Of a DNA stretch of 64,000 nt, positions 37,555 through 46,977 are shown in pieces. Below the pieces are notes generated by a model. That model did no database searches. It worked only from the letters and a program-made list of their open reading frames with translations, and was not told the DNA's origin. Source of the DNA: Bin80 sp965209015 (GTDB taxonomy: Bacteria > Bacteroidota > Rhodothermia > Rhodothermales > Bin80); NCBI GenBank assembly GCA_965209015.1, contig OZ242367.1:3038001-3102000 (forward strand), in the 5' to 3' direction. Both the position numbers and the translations under genes were made by a program. Within the stretch, counting starts at the first letter, position 1; each line of letters opens with the position of its first letter.

Positions 37555-38258
37555 ACCTATATTTCATTTATACCTTGTCGGCGAATCAACTACAAATCAG
37601 GTTCTACCCAATTATCCGGTATTTATTTCAAACCCAATTGCAATATAACTGTTTTCATGGATAGATCTGCAAGTAATGTGCCAAAGTCGTGAAAGATTCA
37701 CCTTTTGCTCTGAATCTCCAAAGGAAACCTCTGTGGATCCGATTTTTTTGGAAAGCTGTATTGGACTCAAGAGGTTCAGTGCTACCTTGACATCATATGG
37801 GGAGTAAAGGGGAGGGATACACGATTCCCTCTAAATCCGCCAGAACTCGGACTTTCATCTGTGGCGATCATGCGGGCAATTCGACACATCCTTGGCCCCA
37901 AAATTCATCAAAATGAACTCTGTCAATCGCTTTCCAATGGAAATTGGACTGTGTCAAAATGAAATTCCAATATGATTCTTGAGATCCCATGCAATCTGAC
38001 TCAGTGTAGGTGTGTCAGAGCGCCATGCTCCCACCAACAACTTCGGGGAATCATGCCCATTCAGGCAACTCCATAATCAACGAGATTCTTGGTGTCCTGA
38101 TGAGTCAGTATAGTGGCCAGAACTACCTCGTTGGATCATCATTATTGATGACCTTGAACGTTGCTTATCCTGAGAGTTTCCCTTGAAAAACTTTCAGTAA
38201 GGCACGGCGAAGATGCAGGATGATAAAGTCTCGAGATTCAAGGGGGCACCGATTTGGA
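37555..38258. other. 700-bp intergenic region without recognised gene
   Basis: Upstream of the cellulase gene. Stops occur in all frames. A short plus-frame stretch near 38080-38190 (INEILGVLMSQYSGQNYLVG) looks coding-like but has no start and no family match I recognise; it may be an old pseudogene. Confidence 0.35.
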
Positions 38259-38633
38259 CTACGGTGCACTCTCCGAGGGAGAATCAATCCAATCAGGAAT
38301 CGGCGTGATCGTTTCTTCTGGTTGCGGACCTGGATCAGACCATCCCATCTCCGTGACCGTCATTAGCGGTTTAAGTGTCATGTCATTTTCAACTAGAATC
38401 TGGCAGGCGAGGCGCACTTGACCAAATAGTTTGCCACTAATCAATTTGTCATATTCCGCCCGAGAGATTACCTTAGGCTCTCCCTCAATAAATTCAACTC
38501 GACAGGTGGTGCAGCGCGCATAGCCTCCACAACGGTGTCCAATATCAATTCCGTGTGCCTCTACCGCATTGACAAGTCGCTCCCCTTGTTCCGTTTCAAA
38601 TGTCCCATGACCTGGGATGGTTATCTTTGGCAT
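38259..38633 (-). CDS. 2Fe-2S plant-type ferredoxin
   Basis: 124 residues with a beta-grasp ferredoxin fold. The cluster ligands are Cys35, Cys41, Cys44 (HRCGGYARCTTC) and Cys77 (VRLACQI), the spacing typical of plant/mitochondrial-type 2Fe-2S ferredoxins. An acidic, Pro-rich tail of ~30 residues (PGPQPEETITPIPDW) follows and is not part of the fold. It is a cytoplasmic electron carrier; the partner is unknown. The start MPKITIPGHG is clear. It is divergent from the serine hydrolase gene, with 62 bases between the starts, so the promoters probably overlap. Confidence 0.92.
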   Translation of the reverse strand: MPKITIPGHGTFETEQGERLVNAVEAHGIDIGHRCGGYARCTTCRVEFIEGEPKVISRAEYDKLISGKLFGQVRLACQILVENDMTLKPLMTVTEMGWSDPGPQPEETITPIPDWIDSPSESAP

Positions 38634-38695
38634 GATCTTGTGATTAGTTACGTATTTTTCGTAAATATACTGCCAAATTTTAACAAGTCCCGAGA

Positions 38696-39952
38696 ATGTC
38701 CTTACGAATAGTCACTTATGTCCTCATTTTTCTCATCTTAACACTTAGTGCTTGCCAGTCAGCCAGAGAGGCGACGCGGATCAAGTCATTTGACCCGATT
38801 ACTGCTCCACCTTCCGTTCAATCCTCCATCTTGACCGTAGATTCTCCAACGGTGGTTTTTCCTAATGCCCTTGCTCGTATTGATTCGCTAATTATTGAGC
38901 GTATCCATGCACAAGCTTTTCCCGGTGCTGTCGTTTCAGTGGGTATGGGTTCCGAGATCATTAAGATGACTGGGTACGGTGGGTTTACTTACCGCTCTCA
39001 GCGTCGCATGTTACCCGAGTCTCTCTTTGATTTAGCCTCTCTGACAAAAGTGGTGGCGACCACAACCGCATCCATGCTTCTCTATGAAAGGGGGCAACTG
39101 GATATTGAACTACCTGTCTCAAATTACTTAGAAGCCTTCAATATCCCAGAGAGACAGCGAATCACCGTACGTCATCTCTTGACACACACCAGTGGATTAC
39201 CCGCCTTTCAGCCATTCCATCTGGATGGTATTACATCACGTGAAGTTGTTCTAGATTCAATCCTCTCAATCTCCCTTTTTTCAGAGCCAGGTGAGGAATA
39301 TTTGTACAGTGACTTTGGGATGATTTCTCTCGCACTTGTGATTGAAGCGATCACGGGCAAACCGTTTGATGAGTGGTGTACCAACAATATCTTTGCTCCA
39401 TTGGGGATGAACTCTACCGGATTTCGAACTACTGGCGAACCAGACTCTACAGTTGTGCCGACTGAACTAGATGATTATTTCCGCAATCGGCTGATCCAAG
39501 GCGAGGTGCATGACGAAACTGCATGGACGTTAGGGGGCGTGGCAGGTCACGCGGGTATTTTCTCTACTGCATTGGATCTCTCCCGGTTTGCTCAGATGAT
39601 GGCACAGCGCGGACGCTTGGATGAGTTAGAATTTCTTCGCCCCCAAACAATTGACCTCTTTACCACTGTTGTAGACACTTCTCTAAGCACGAGAGCACTG
39701 GGGTGGGACACCCGAAATTTAAATGATGAACCATCCTCTGCTGGACAATTCTTTGGATCAAGAAGTTATGGTCATACCGGGTTCACTGGCACCTCACTAT
39801 GGATTGACCCAGACTCAAAAGCATGGGTGATTCTACTATCTAACCGAGTTTATCCCAGTCGCGATGAATATGAGCGATTTATGGGACTTCGGGGAGCGAT
39901 AGCTGATGCGGTCTATGAAGCCTTCTATTGGCCGGTACCCAATGAGCGTTAA
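38696..39952 (+). CDS. serine hydrolase lipoprotein, class C beta-lactamase fold
   Basis: The lipoprotein signal ends at Cys20 (LILTLSAC). The catalytic SxxK is SLTK at 115-118, the second motif is YSD at 204-206 (YLYSDFG), and the third is HTG in YGHTGFTGTSLW. Other conserved stretches are LLTHTSGLPAF and GGVAGHAGIFST. The fold is shared by class C beta-lactamases, DD-peptidases and esterases (PF00144); the exact substrate cannot be assigned, and a cell-wall peptidase or esterase is as likely as a beta-lactamase. Length 418 is normal. It is probably attached to a periplasm-facing membrane. It is divergent from the ferredoxin gene. Confidence 0.9.
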   Translation: MSLRIVTYVLIFLILTLSACQSAREATRIKSFDPITAPPSVQSSILTVDSPTVVFPNALARIDSLIIERIHAQAFPGAVVSVGMGSEIIKMTGYGGFTYRSQRRMLPESLFDLASLTKVVATTTASMLLYERGQLDIELPVSNYLEAFNIPERQRITVRHLLTHTSGLPAFQPFHLDGITSREVVLDSILSISLFSEPGEEYLYSDFGMISLALVIEAITGKPFDEWCTNNIFAPLGMNSTGFRTTGEPDSTVVPTELDDYFRNRLIQGEVHDETAWTLGGVAGHAGIFSTALDLSRFAQMMAQRGRLDELEFLRPQTIDLFTTVVDTSLSTRALGWDTRNLNDEPSSAGQFFGSRSYGHTGFTGTSLWIDPDSKAWVILLSNRVYPSRDEYERFMGLRGAIADAVYEAFYWPVPNER

Positions 39953-40013
39953 GGGGGAACAATCAGCCCAGTAGAGCTTACCAGTTAGTTGTTTTCACTG
40001 TACTTCACTCCGT

Positions 40014-40307
40014 ATGCCCACATACGATTATAAGCGAGAAGACGGAACGTTCTTTGAGTTGTACCAGCCAATCACCGCAGAACCTCTAACGAAATGTCCT
40101 ACGACGGGGCAACCGGTACAACGTGTCATCAGTGGGGGCACCGGTTTCATCTTTAAGGGTAGTGGATTTTATCAGACCGACTACGTAGCCAAACCAACGG
40201 CGGACGAATCCTCAGAGACCAAGGCGGATGACAAGAAAACCGAGGGTGCTGCCGACAGTAAGCCAAAAGACGAAAAAAAGACGACTACCTCCAAAAAGGA
40301 GGAGTAA
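40014..40307 (+). CDS. FmdB-family putative regulator lacking its zinc cysteines
   Basis: 97 residues. The N-terminus aligns with FmdB zinc-ribbon proteins (usual start MPTYEYRCxxCGxxFE, EPLxxCPxCGxPVxR). Here it reads MPTYDYKREDGTFFELYQ and PLTKCPTTGQPVQRVISG, so both CxxC motifs are lost and only one Cys remains. The ISGGTGFIFKGSGFYQTDY segment is conserved. The tail is a low-complexity Lys/Glu/Asp-rich segment (DDKKTEGAADSKPKDEKK). A zinc-free fold, if any, is implied. The start and length are well supported; the function is unknown. Confidence 0.8.
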   Translation: MPTYDYKREDGTFFELYQPITAEPLTKCPTTGQPVQRVISGGTGFIFKGSGFYQTDYVAKPTADESSETKADDKKTEGAADSKPKDEKKTTTSKKEE

Positions 40308-40465
40308 CTTTACGGGCGTTGAACGGGTTCAGTTAATTGATTTTATGTGCGATCAACTGCTCTCGAAGATAGTGAACTTGTTTGAGGGAAAACGAGCGGC
40401 AGAAACTCAAAATAATATTCTCCGCCTCTGGGAGCGCATCGTGGGTTCAACTCAATCCAAGGGCT

Positions 40466-41227
40466 TCACCGAATCTTCAACCCAACCGCGGACTGGATAA
40501 TCTGACCGAAAATATCGGATTGAAGGCTGGCTCCACCGATCAGCCCACCATCTACATCGTTCTGGGTTAGGAGTTCTTTTGCATTTCCAGGCTTCATACT
40601 CCCTCCATACAGGATATAAGCTCCTTCGGCAATTTCATCGCCAAACTGCTGCCGAATCAGTGAACGGATGAACGCATGCATTTCCTGAGCTTGTGCTGGC
40701 GACGCGGTTTCTCCGGTCCCAATTGCCCAGACCGGCTCATACGCAATCACGAAAGAGGAAGGAGACTGGATCCTCAATCCTTCAAGGGCAAACTTAACCT
40801 GTGTAGCCACGACTTCCCTCTCTTTACCGGCTTTGCGCTGATCCAACAACTCCCCTACGCAAATAATTGGAATGAGTGCGGCCTGGAGCGCCTGTTTCAC
40901 CTTGCTACTCACTCCTGCATCGGTTTCTCCAAAATGCTGTCGACGCTCTGAATGACCAAGAATTACATAATGGCAACCCACGGAACGAAGCATCTGTGCT
41001 GAATTCTCGCCGGTATATGCCCCACTCTCCGCCCAGTGCATATTCTGTCCTCCCAGACGTACACGACTCCCCTCAAGTGCAGCGCCAACGACACTTAACA
41101 AAGGACTCGGGGGGCATACCGCAACTTTGACAAAACCCGAATCTTGGCTCTCCTGAGCAACTCCACGGGCCAACTCAATAGCAGAGTTAGCATCCATATT
41201 CATTTTCCAATTCCCAGCTATAAGCAT
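40466..41227 (-). CDS. tpiA: triosephosphate isomerase
   Basis: Interconverts dihydroxyacetone phosphate and glyceraldehyde 3-phosphate in glycolysis. All catalytic residues are present: Asn6 and Lys8 in GNWKMN, His92 in ILGHSERR, Glu164 in AYEPVWAIGTG. The phosphate-binding GGSMKPGN and GGLIGGASL are also present. Length 253 is normal for this TIM-barrel enzyme. It is the last gene of a minus-strand cluster bcp-gatB-TlpA-like-tpiA, 26 bases after the TlpA-like gene. Confidence 0.97.
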   Translation of the reverse strand: MLIAGNWKMNMDANSAIELARGVAQESQDSGFVKVAVCPPSPLLSVVGAALEGSRVRLGGQNMHWAESGAYTGENSAQMLRSVGCHYVILGHSERRQHFGETDAGVSSKVKQALQAALIPIICVGELLDQRKAGKEREVVATQVKFALEGLRIQSPSSFVIAYEPVWAIGTGETASPAQAQEMHAFIRSLIRQQFGDEIAEGAYILYGGSMKPGNAKELLTQNDVDGGLIGGASLQSDIFGQIIQSAVGLKIR

Positions 41228-41253
41228 TTGAATAGTCCTTGATTGAATGGTTA

Positions 41254-42612
41254 CTATTGATCTAGAAGGGTAATCATATACTCGCGGAGTGCTGCCATGG
41301 AGCCACCGACGTATTTATCAACCAGATTTCCCTCTGGATCAATGAGGTAGCGAGTAGGAAGTACATTGATATTGTATGTCCGTGCGATGTCCTGCCCTCC
41401 ATATACATGGCGCCCAGGAACGACTCGCTCTTCAAAGAATCCTTCATTGACCAAGGTATCGGGTTGCATGGAAATGGATACGATCTGGAGCGAATCAGAT
41501 CCTACTGTCTCCAGAATATTATTCCGTCCAGACAACTCGCGCTGATATAAATCATCTTCGGGTTGATAGAATTCCAGGATCACATACCTTCCTTGTAATT
41601 CCTGTAACCTCAGCGAGTCTCCATTCACATCACGAACTGCAAAGGAGGGTGCCTTCATTCCAGGAAGAAGGTTTTGAATTTCATATGCGGCGCGTTCCGC
41701 CCAGAGGGCCCACTGCGTATCTTGAAACGTATCCTGTATGGACTGGGTGACCGCAAGGGCAGCATCATATTCCATACTGTCAATGTGGGCAATCACACGC
41801 TCAGATGCAATTTCTGCGCGTTGGACCTCCGTATCCGCACGCTGGGATAAATGCTCTAAGAGTGCTAATGCCGCCTCTTGTCCATTTCGGCGTGCTTCTG
41901 CCTGTCTCGCTGCCCGTGCTGCATCCCCAAAGCGTCCATTTGAACTGGCGAGTTCATCCATCCGAGCAATCACCAGAGAATCTTCCCATCCGGTTCCCAT
42001 CATGATTGCCTCTGCTGCGGCTAATTCACCTCCCATAGTGTTCGGAAAAGTCTGCTGCAAGTCCCACAATATCATGGTGGTTTGCGAAATCCGATTGTAT
42101 ACCTGTTCTTCAGTATACTCCCCTGATTGGACTAACTCTACCAGTGACTGTTCGTGCTGTGTACGAGTATTCTGATAAGCCTGCAGGGATGCATTTTCTT
42201 GCGACCGGATACGCAAATTCCGTCCTCGGAGAGGGAATGCAGCCCTCAGGTAGGCAGAGTCACCCTGCGCAATCGCAATCTGTCCTGAGGCCTGGACTTG
42301 CCCCAGACGACTGATGATAAGATTGTAGACACCTCGCGCGGGAGCATGGACCTGCATAGAGAAGAAGCCCGAGCTATCGGTTACCGCATAGCCCAGCGTG
42401 TCGGGTTCACCACGAATCGTTCGGGCCACTAGAATCTCAAAATCACGATAATCTGTTGAGAGGTCAATGTCCGGCTGAATGCTCAGTGTACCCTCAAATG
42501 CACTCTGCACCAGTTCAGGACTTGGTTCGGACTGGGCGCATGCAAGTCCAGGTGCGATAAGTAGTATACCATAGAGAACAGCATACGTAACCCGGTTCCG
42601 AAATTTTCTCAT
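41254..42612 (-). CDS. exported TlpA-like thioredoxin-fold protein without catalytic cysteines
   Basis: The signal peptide ends PGLACAQS near residue 28. Residues ~30-140 form a beta-rich domain of the kind often N-terminal in Bacteroidota TlpA/DUF4369-like proteins, followed by a long helical linker region (140-310). The C-terminal ~140 residues follow the TlpA/AhpC-TSA fold: LLPGMKAPSFAVRDVNGDSL, YVILEFYQPEDD, then VLPTRYLIDPEGNLVDKYVG. The expected CxxC after EF(Y/W) is replaced by QPEDD, so no redox chemistry is expected. The start codon overlaps the gatB stop by 4 bases (ATGA), implying translational coupling. A scaffold or chaperone role is a guess. Confidence 0.8.
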   Translation of the reverse strand: MRKFRNRVTYAVLYGILLIAPGLACAQSEPSPELVQSAFEGTLSIQPDIDLSTDYRDFEILVARTIRGEPDTLGYAVTDSSGFFSMQVHAPARGVYNLIISRLGQVQASGQIAIAQGDSAYLRAAFPLRGRNLRIRSQENASLQAYQNTRTQHEQSLVELVQSGEYTEEQVYNRISQTTMILWDLQQTFPNTMGGELAAAEAIMMGTGWEDSLVIARMDELASSNGRFGDAARAARQAEARRNGQEAALALLEHLSQRADTEVQRAEIASERVIAHIDSMEYDAALAVTQSIQDTFQDTQWALWAERAAYEIQNLLPGMKAPSFAVRDVNGDSLRLQELQGRYVILEFYQPEDDLYQRELSGRNNILETVGSDSLQIVSISMQPDTLVNEGFFEERVVPGRHVYGGQDIARTYNINVLPTRYLIDPEGNLVDKYVGGSMAALREYMITLLDQ

Positions 42613-44090
42613 GATCTACGGCGATCTAATTCTTCTTTCACAATGTTCTTTACAAGCTTTGGATCAGGTGCTCCATCAAACTGGCGCATGACCTGACCAA
42701 TAAAAAATCCGATGATTGATTCTTTTCCACGCACATACAGCATAACTTGCTTCGGGTTTTCCTCAACGACTCGCTCCACTATGGGGGATATCAATCTATG
42801 ATCAGAAATCTGAATTAGCTTTTTCTCCTCCGCAATGACCTTCGGCGGTCGATCATCTGTGATCATCTCCTCAAAGAGTGACTGCGCTGCACTGGAGTTG
42901 ATCGTGGATGCTATACGTAGAGCAGCCAACTGAGCCAGACGCTCGGGTTGAATCGGAAACTCCTGCATATTGACATCTTTCTCCTTGCAGGTTCGAAGCA
43001 CATCGCCCATGATAAAGTTTGAAAGTGCTTTGGCTTGAACGGTGATTGAACCCTCTGGTGCGGAGGATTGAAGTACGTCTAAAGCCTGTTCAAAATAATC
43101 AGAGACTAAACGCTCTTCGGTAAGAATTAGGGCATCATATCCGGGTAACTGGAGCCTCTGAATGTAATCTTGACAGCGCGCATCGGGAAGCTTCGGCATT
43201 TCCTCGCGAATCGCTGCTTTAGCGGCTTCCGTTACCACTACAGGGGGTAAATCAGGATCGGGAAAATAGCGATAATCGTGTGCTTCTTCTTTGGACCGCA
43301 TCGGATGCGTCTCGCCGGATACATTGTCCCACAGGCGTGTTTCGTGGATTACATCTTTGCCTTGTTGAAGCAGAGCCGTCTGTCGCAGTACTTCATAGTC
43401 AATTGCCCGCTCCACATGGCGAAACGAATTCATGTTTTTGATTTCTGTCTTCGTGCCAAGGGCTTGAGTTCCTTTCGGGCGAACAGATACATTCGCATCA
43501 CAGCGCAGAGATCCCTCTTCCATATTCCCATCGCTGATCTCCAGATACCGAACCAGTTGGCGAATCTTTTGCATGTACCGATTCGCTTCTGACCCTGACC
43601 GTAAATCAGGCTCCGAGACAATTTCCAAAAGTGGAACCCCACAGCGATTATAATCAAGTAGCGTAAAGAGAGGATCCTGATCATGTAGTGATTTACCAGC
43701 ATCTTCCTCAATATGAATTCGAGTGATCCCGATTCGCCGTCCCGCCTCAATTTCAAGATGTCCGGCGACACAAATCGGATGTTCATATTGAGAGATCTGG
43801 TACCCTTTAGGAAGATCTGGATAGAAATAATGTTTACGAGCCAGAATACTTCGCTCTGCAATCTGGCAATCTGTTGCCAAACCCAGACGTACAGCAAACT
43901 CAATCACCTTGGCATTGAGAACTGGAAGTGTACCCGGTAGACCAAGACTCACTGGATCAACATGGCGATTTGGATCTGCCCCGAATTCAGCAGAATCAGG
44001 GCTGAACGCCTTGGAGTTCGTCAAGAGTTGACAATGAACTTCAAGACCAACTACAGTCTCATATTTGACGTCAGGGCTTGCAGTACCCAT
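42609..44090 (-). CDS. gatB: aspartyl/glutamyl-tRNA amidotransferase subunit B
   Basis: Subunit B of GatCAB, which transamidates Glu-tRNA(Gln) (and Asp-tRNA(Asn)). The frame can start at 44120, but ATG 44090 (MGTASPDVKYETVVGLEVH) fits the family and avoids a 26-base overlap with bcp. Visible landmarks are VVGLEVHCQL, HYFYPDLPKGYQISQYEHPI, the Zn/tRNA-acceptor region GVPLLEIVSEPD, EGSLRCDANVSVRP, KTEIKNMNSF and YRYFPDPDLPP, with a YqeY-like C-terminus ending FDGAPDPKLVKNIVKEEL. It is flanked by bcp (4 bases upstream) and the TlpA-like gene (overlap). gatA and gatC are not in the window. Confidence 0.96.
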   Translation of the reverse strand: MGTASPDVKYETVVGLEVHCQLLTNSKAFSPDSAEFGADPNRHVDPVSLGLPGTLPVLNAKVIEFAVRLGLATDCQIAERSILARKHYFYPDLPKGYQISQYEHPICVAGHLEIEAGRRIGITRIHIEEDAGKSLHDQDPLFTLLDYNRCGVPLLEIVSEPDLRSGSEANRYMQKIRQLVRYLEISDGNMEEGSLRCDANVSVRPKGTQALGTKTEIKNMNSFRHVERAIDYEVLRQTALLQQGKDVIHETRLWDNVSGETHPMRSKEEAHDYRYFPDPDLPPVVVTEAAKAAIREEMPKLPDARCQDYIQRLQLPGYDALILTEERLVSDYFEQALDVLQSSAPEGSITVQAKALSNFIMGDVLRTCKEKDVNMQEFPIQPERLAQLAALRIASTINSSAAQSLFEEMITDDRPPKVIAEEKKLIQISDHRLISPIVERVVEENPKQVMLYVRGKESIIGFFIGQVMRQFDGAPDPKLVKNIVKEELDRRRS

Positions 44091-44094
44091 GCAA

Positions 44095-44559
44095 CTATTG
44101 CAATGCTGTAAACGCGTCAAGGATCTCCTTGCCGTGAATTTTATTTTTTGGGCGCTTGAAGATCTTTACAATCTTCCCCGATTCGTCAACCAGAAAGGTA
44201 GTTCGCTTGACACCAAGGAATGTCTTACCATACATTTTCTTCTCTCCCCATGCGCCATATGCACGTAAGACCTCTCTCTCTGTATCTGCCAAGAGAAGGA
44301 ATGGCAGGTCGTGCTTATCAGAAAATTTCTGATGGGAAGCTACACTATCCGGAGAGACCCCAATTACGGCAATGCCTGCTTCTTGAAATTCCTTCCAGTG
44401 ATCTCGGATGCTACATGCTTCAATTGTGCACCCGGGCGTACCATCCTTAGGATAAAAATACAAAGCTACCTTTTGGCCTAAAAAATCTTTTAGGCGGAGA
44501 GTCTCTCCGGTGCCAGATACGCCGGTAAAATCGGGGGCTTGATCTCCAATCTGTAACAT
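44095..44559 (-). CDS. bcp: thioredoxin-dependent peroxiredoxin, BCP/PrxQ type
   Basis: Reduces hydrogen peroxide and organic hydroperoxides. 154 residues with the peroxidatic Cys44 and resolving Cys49 (PKDGTPGCTIEACSIRD), the typical five-residue PrxQ spacing. YFYPKD, VSPDSVASHQKF and RTTFLVDESGKI are also conserved. The start MLQIGDQAPDF is clear. It is first in a cluster with gatB, the TlpA-like gene and tpiA, and probably co-transcribed. Confidence 0.96.
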   Translation of the reverse strand: MLQIGDQAPDFTGVSGTGETLRLKDFLGQKVALYFYPKDGTPGCTIEACSIRDHWKEFQEAGIAVIGVSPDSVASHQKFSDKHDLPFLLLADTEREVLRAYGAWGEKKMYGKTFLGVKRTTFLVDESGKIVKIFKRPKNKIHGKEILDAFTALQ

Positions 44560-44994
44560 GATTCTGTGGTGGTTAAATGATAATTATGGATACGATGGAG
44601 GCGGTTAGTACCCCATAACAGGCCAGTCACCGTTATCTATGGCAAAGACAGAAATATAGCACATTAAAAAGCTATGCTATGGGACGAAAAATATAACGAT
44701 TTACTCAGAGTTCCAGAACTTCCAAAAAGATACTCTTTGCATGATTCTCCACCCAACTTCTATTTATAACTTGATTGAACACTGAGTTAAACCAACTTGT
44801 TACTCACCGTTCCCACTCAGGGAAAGAATTTACGCGATCGCATTGTAGGATAACATCAAGTAAAAACGCACCGGTTGCGTCGGAATTCATATAGTCCAAC
44901 CAGCATTTTTCTATGGAATTAATCTTTACGCTGAACCATATTTCCATCCGTTTTCATGCCGGACCCCTATTCGTGCCTGTCCAAGAGGAAAATC
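44560..44994. other. 435-bp intergenic region, no gene seen
   Basis: This separates bcp from the E1 gene; both are on the minus strand, so it holds the bcp promoter and the E1 3' flank. AT-rich with stops in all frames. No terminator or RNA was recognised. Confidence 0.4.
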
Positions 44995-46977
44995 TTAGTA
45001 TGCCAACAGATACTCAAGGGCTTCCTTGAACCGGGCCTTGGCAGAAAAAATTTCGGTTTCTAGGTTTAACGAAAACGGTACGGGAGTATCTAATCCAGCC
45101 ACGCGCATTGGTGGTGCATCCAAATAGGCAAATCCATCTTCCACAATCCTTGAGGTGATCTCTGCACCAAATCCACCAGTTATGGTTGCCTCATGTAGAA
45201 CCAGAAGCCGTCCCGTCTTCTTTATTGAAGCCATGACCATCTCCTGATCCCAGGGGATCAGTGTACGCAAATCAATCACCTCAATTGAAACTCCCTGCTG
45301 CTGTTGTAAACGAGCTTCTTCCAATGCCCAATGAACACAGAGCCCATACGTTACGATCGTTGCATCCTCTCCAGAGTGAATACAGGTAGCCTCTCCCAAA
45401 GGGATGTCGAATGAGGCACTCGGTACCAGACCTCGTATGCTGCGATACAAGTACTTGTGCTCAAAGTAAAGAACCGGATTCGGATCGCGAATGGATGCCG
45501 AAAGTAGCCCTTTAGCATCATGAGGAGTTGAGGGAGCAATTACCTTAAGTCCTGGGACATGACAGAACCAAGCTTCCTTGCACTGCGAGTGAAAGGGACC
45601 AGCACCTATATGCCCACCAAATGGTGCCCGAATGGTTACATTCACCGGTGCATTCCACCGATAGTTCGTCGTTGCCAGATTGTTGACAATCTGATTAAAT
45701 CCACAGGAAATAAAGTCTGCATATTGGATCTCAACAATCGGACGAAAGCCCTCCATAGCTAAGCCCATTGCAGCTCCCAGAACACCGCTCTCCATAATAG
45801 GTGTATTCCGTGCACGCGCATGCCCGAATTTTTTAAGTATCCCTTCTGAAGCCTTGAAGACGCCTCCATATTCAGCGATGTCCTGTCCCATCAATAAGAC
45901 ACGTTGATCCTCTTCCATAGCCTGCGTCATAGCTTCACGGATCGCATCCACAAATCGTAGTTCGGTCTGCTCTACTTGTGGCTCTCGGATGGGAGACTGT
46001 CTCGTTGCAAAGATTGCGCTTATTTCCTTTGCAGAGGTACTTTCAACCAACGGCTGTCGGAGAGCGTATTCGGAAGCAGCTTCTACCTGACGGGAGAGTT
46101 TTTCCCGCATCTTAGTTACTTCACCCGAGGTGACAATTTTTTGATGGACCAATCGATTGACATATTGATCTACAGGATCTTTCTTTTCCCATTTCTTGAT
46201 CAGTTCTTTCGGCACATACCCGACTCCTGATGCCTCTTCATGACCGCGACGCCGGAATGTTTTCATTTCCAGAAGTGTAGGGCCTTTACCTTTTCTTGCG
46301 TGTTCCGCGGCACTCTGAACACCTGAGATTACGCGTAGCACATCGTTGCCATCAATTGATACCCCAGAAAAGCCATATCCGGGTGCCGCATCCGCAAGAC
46401 TTTTGACAGGTAAGGCCTCTTCGGTTGGGGTGGAGAGGCCATAGCCATTGTTCTCAATGATAAATAGGACCGGCAATTTCCAGAGGCCAGCCAAGCTGCA
46501 TGCTTCATGAAAATCCCCCTCTCGTGTCGCACCCTCCCCACAAAATACTAGTGCAATATCCTGACTCCCCTTGATCTGGGCTGCCTGGGCAATTCCGCAG
46601 GCCACTGGTAACATCGAACCTAGATGAGAAATCATCCCAATGATCCTTTTTTCCGGGAGTCCAAAATGAAAGGTCCGATCTCGTCCTAAGGTGTACCCCC
46701 CTGCCTTGCCCATCAACTGACAAAAGAGGGGCTTAAGGGGAACCCCTCGGGTGGTCCACACTCCCAGATTCCGATGTAGAGGCAGAATATAATCGCTGCC
46801 GGGAAGTGCCCAAGCACACCCCACGGCAATTGCTTCCTGACCATAACCACTGAACCATTTGGAAATCCGATTATGGCGAATCAGACGAAGCATCTGCTCC
46901 TCAATAATGCGCGGTAGAAGTAGTGCCTGGAGCAACGCCCGAAGTTCCTCAGGGGAAAATTTGCTGAACCTTCTCAA
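44995..46977 (-). CDS. fused 2-oxoacid dehydrogenase E1 (alpha plus beta)
   Basis: 660 residues carry both E1 chains in one protein. Residues ~1-320 are E1-alpha: GYGQEAIAVG, HRNLGVW and the TPP motif GEGATREGDFHEACSLAG ending FIIENNGYG, then FRRRGHEEA. Residues ~340-660 are E1-beta: LMGQDIAEYGGVFKAS, PFGGHIGAGPFHSQ, EVIDLRTLIPWD, GGFGAEI. The alpha half with GHEEA and SQ-type residues suggests branched-chain 2-oxoacid dehydrogenase (BkdA/BkdB), but pyruvate cannot be excluded. Fused E1 proteins are known in Bacteroidota/Rhodothermota. The start codon overlaps the stop of the glycosyltransferase gene by 4 bases (ATGA). E2 and E3 are not in the window. Confidence 0.9.
   Translation of the reverse strand: MRRFSKFSPEELRALLQALLLPRIIEEQMLRLIRHNRISKWFSGYGQEAIAVGCAWALPGSDYILPLHRNLGVWTTRGVPLKPLFCQLMGKAGGYTLGRDRTFHFGLPEKRIIGMISHLGSMLPVACGIAQAAQIKGSQDIALVFCGEGATREGDFHEACSLAGLWKLPVLFIIENNGYGLSTPTEEALPVKSLADAAPGYGFSGVSIDGNDVLRVISGVQSAAEHARKGKGPTLLEMKTFRRRGHEEASGVGYVPKELIKKWEKKDPVDQYVNRLVHQKIVTSGEVTKMREKLSRQVEAASEYALRQPLVESTSAKEISAIFATRQSPIREPQVEQTELRFVDAIREAMTQAMEEDQRVLLMGQDIAEYGGVFKASEGILKKFGHARARNTPIMESGVLGAAMGLAMEGFRPIVEIQYADFISCGFNQIVNNLATTNYRWNAPVNVTIRAPFGGHIGAGPFHSQCKEAWFCHVPGLKVIAPSTPHDAKGLLSASIRDPNPVLYFEHKYLYRSIRGLVPSASFDIPLGEATCIHSGEDATIVTYGLCVHWALEEARLQQQQGVSIEVIDLRTLIPWDQEMVMASIKKTGRLLVLHEATITGGFGAEITSRIVEDGFAYLDAPPMRVAGLDTPVPFSLNLETEIFSAKARFKEALEYLLAY

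Noticed and set aside
40228..40500. 90-codon plus-strand frame after the FmdB-like gene
   Set aside because: Its first half overlaps the FmdB-like gene in another frame and its end overlaps tpiA; an inner ATG at 40345 could make a 52-residue protein but nothing supports it.
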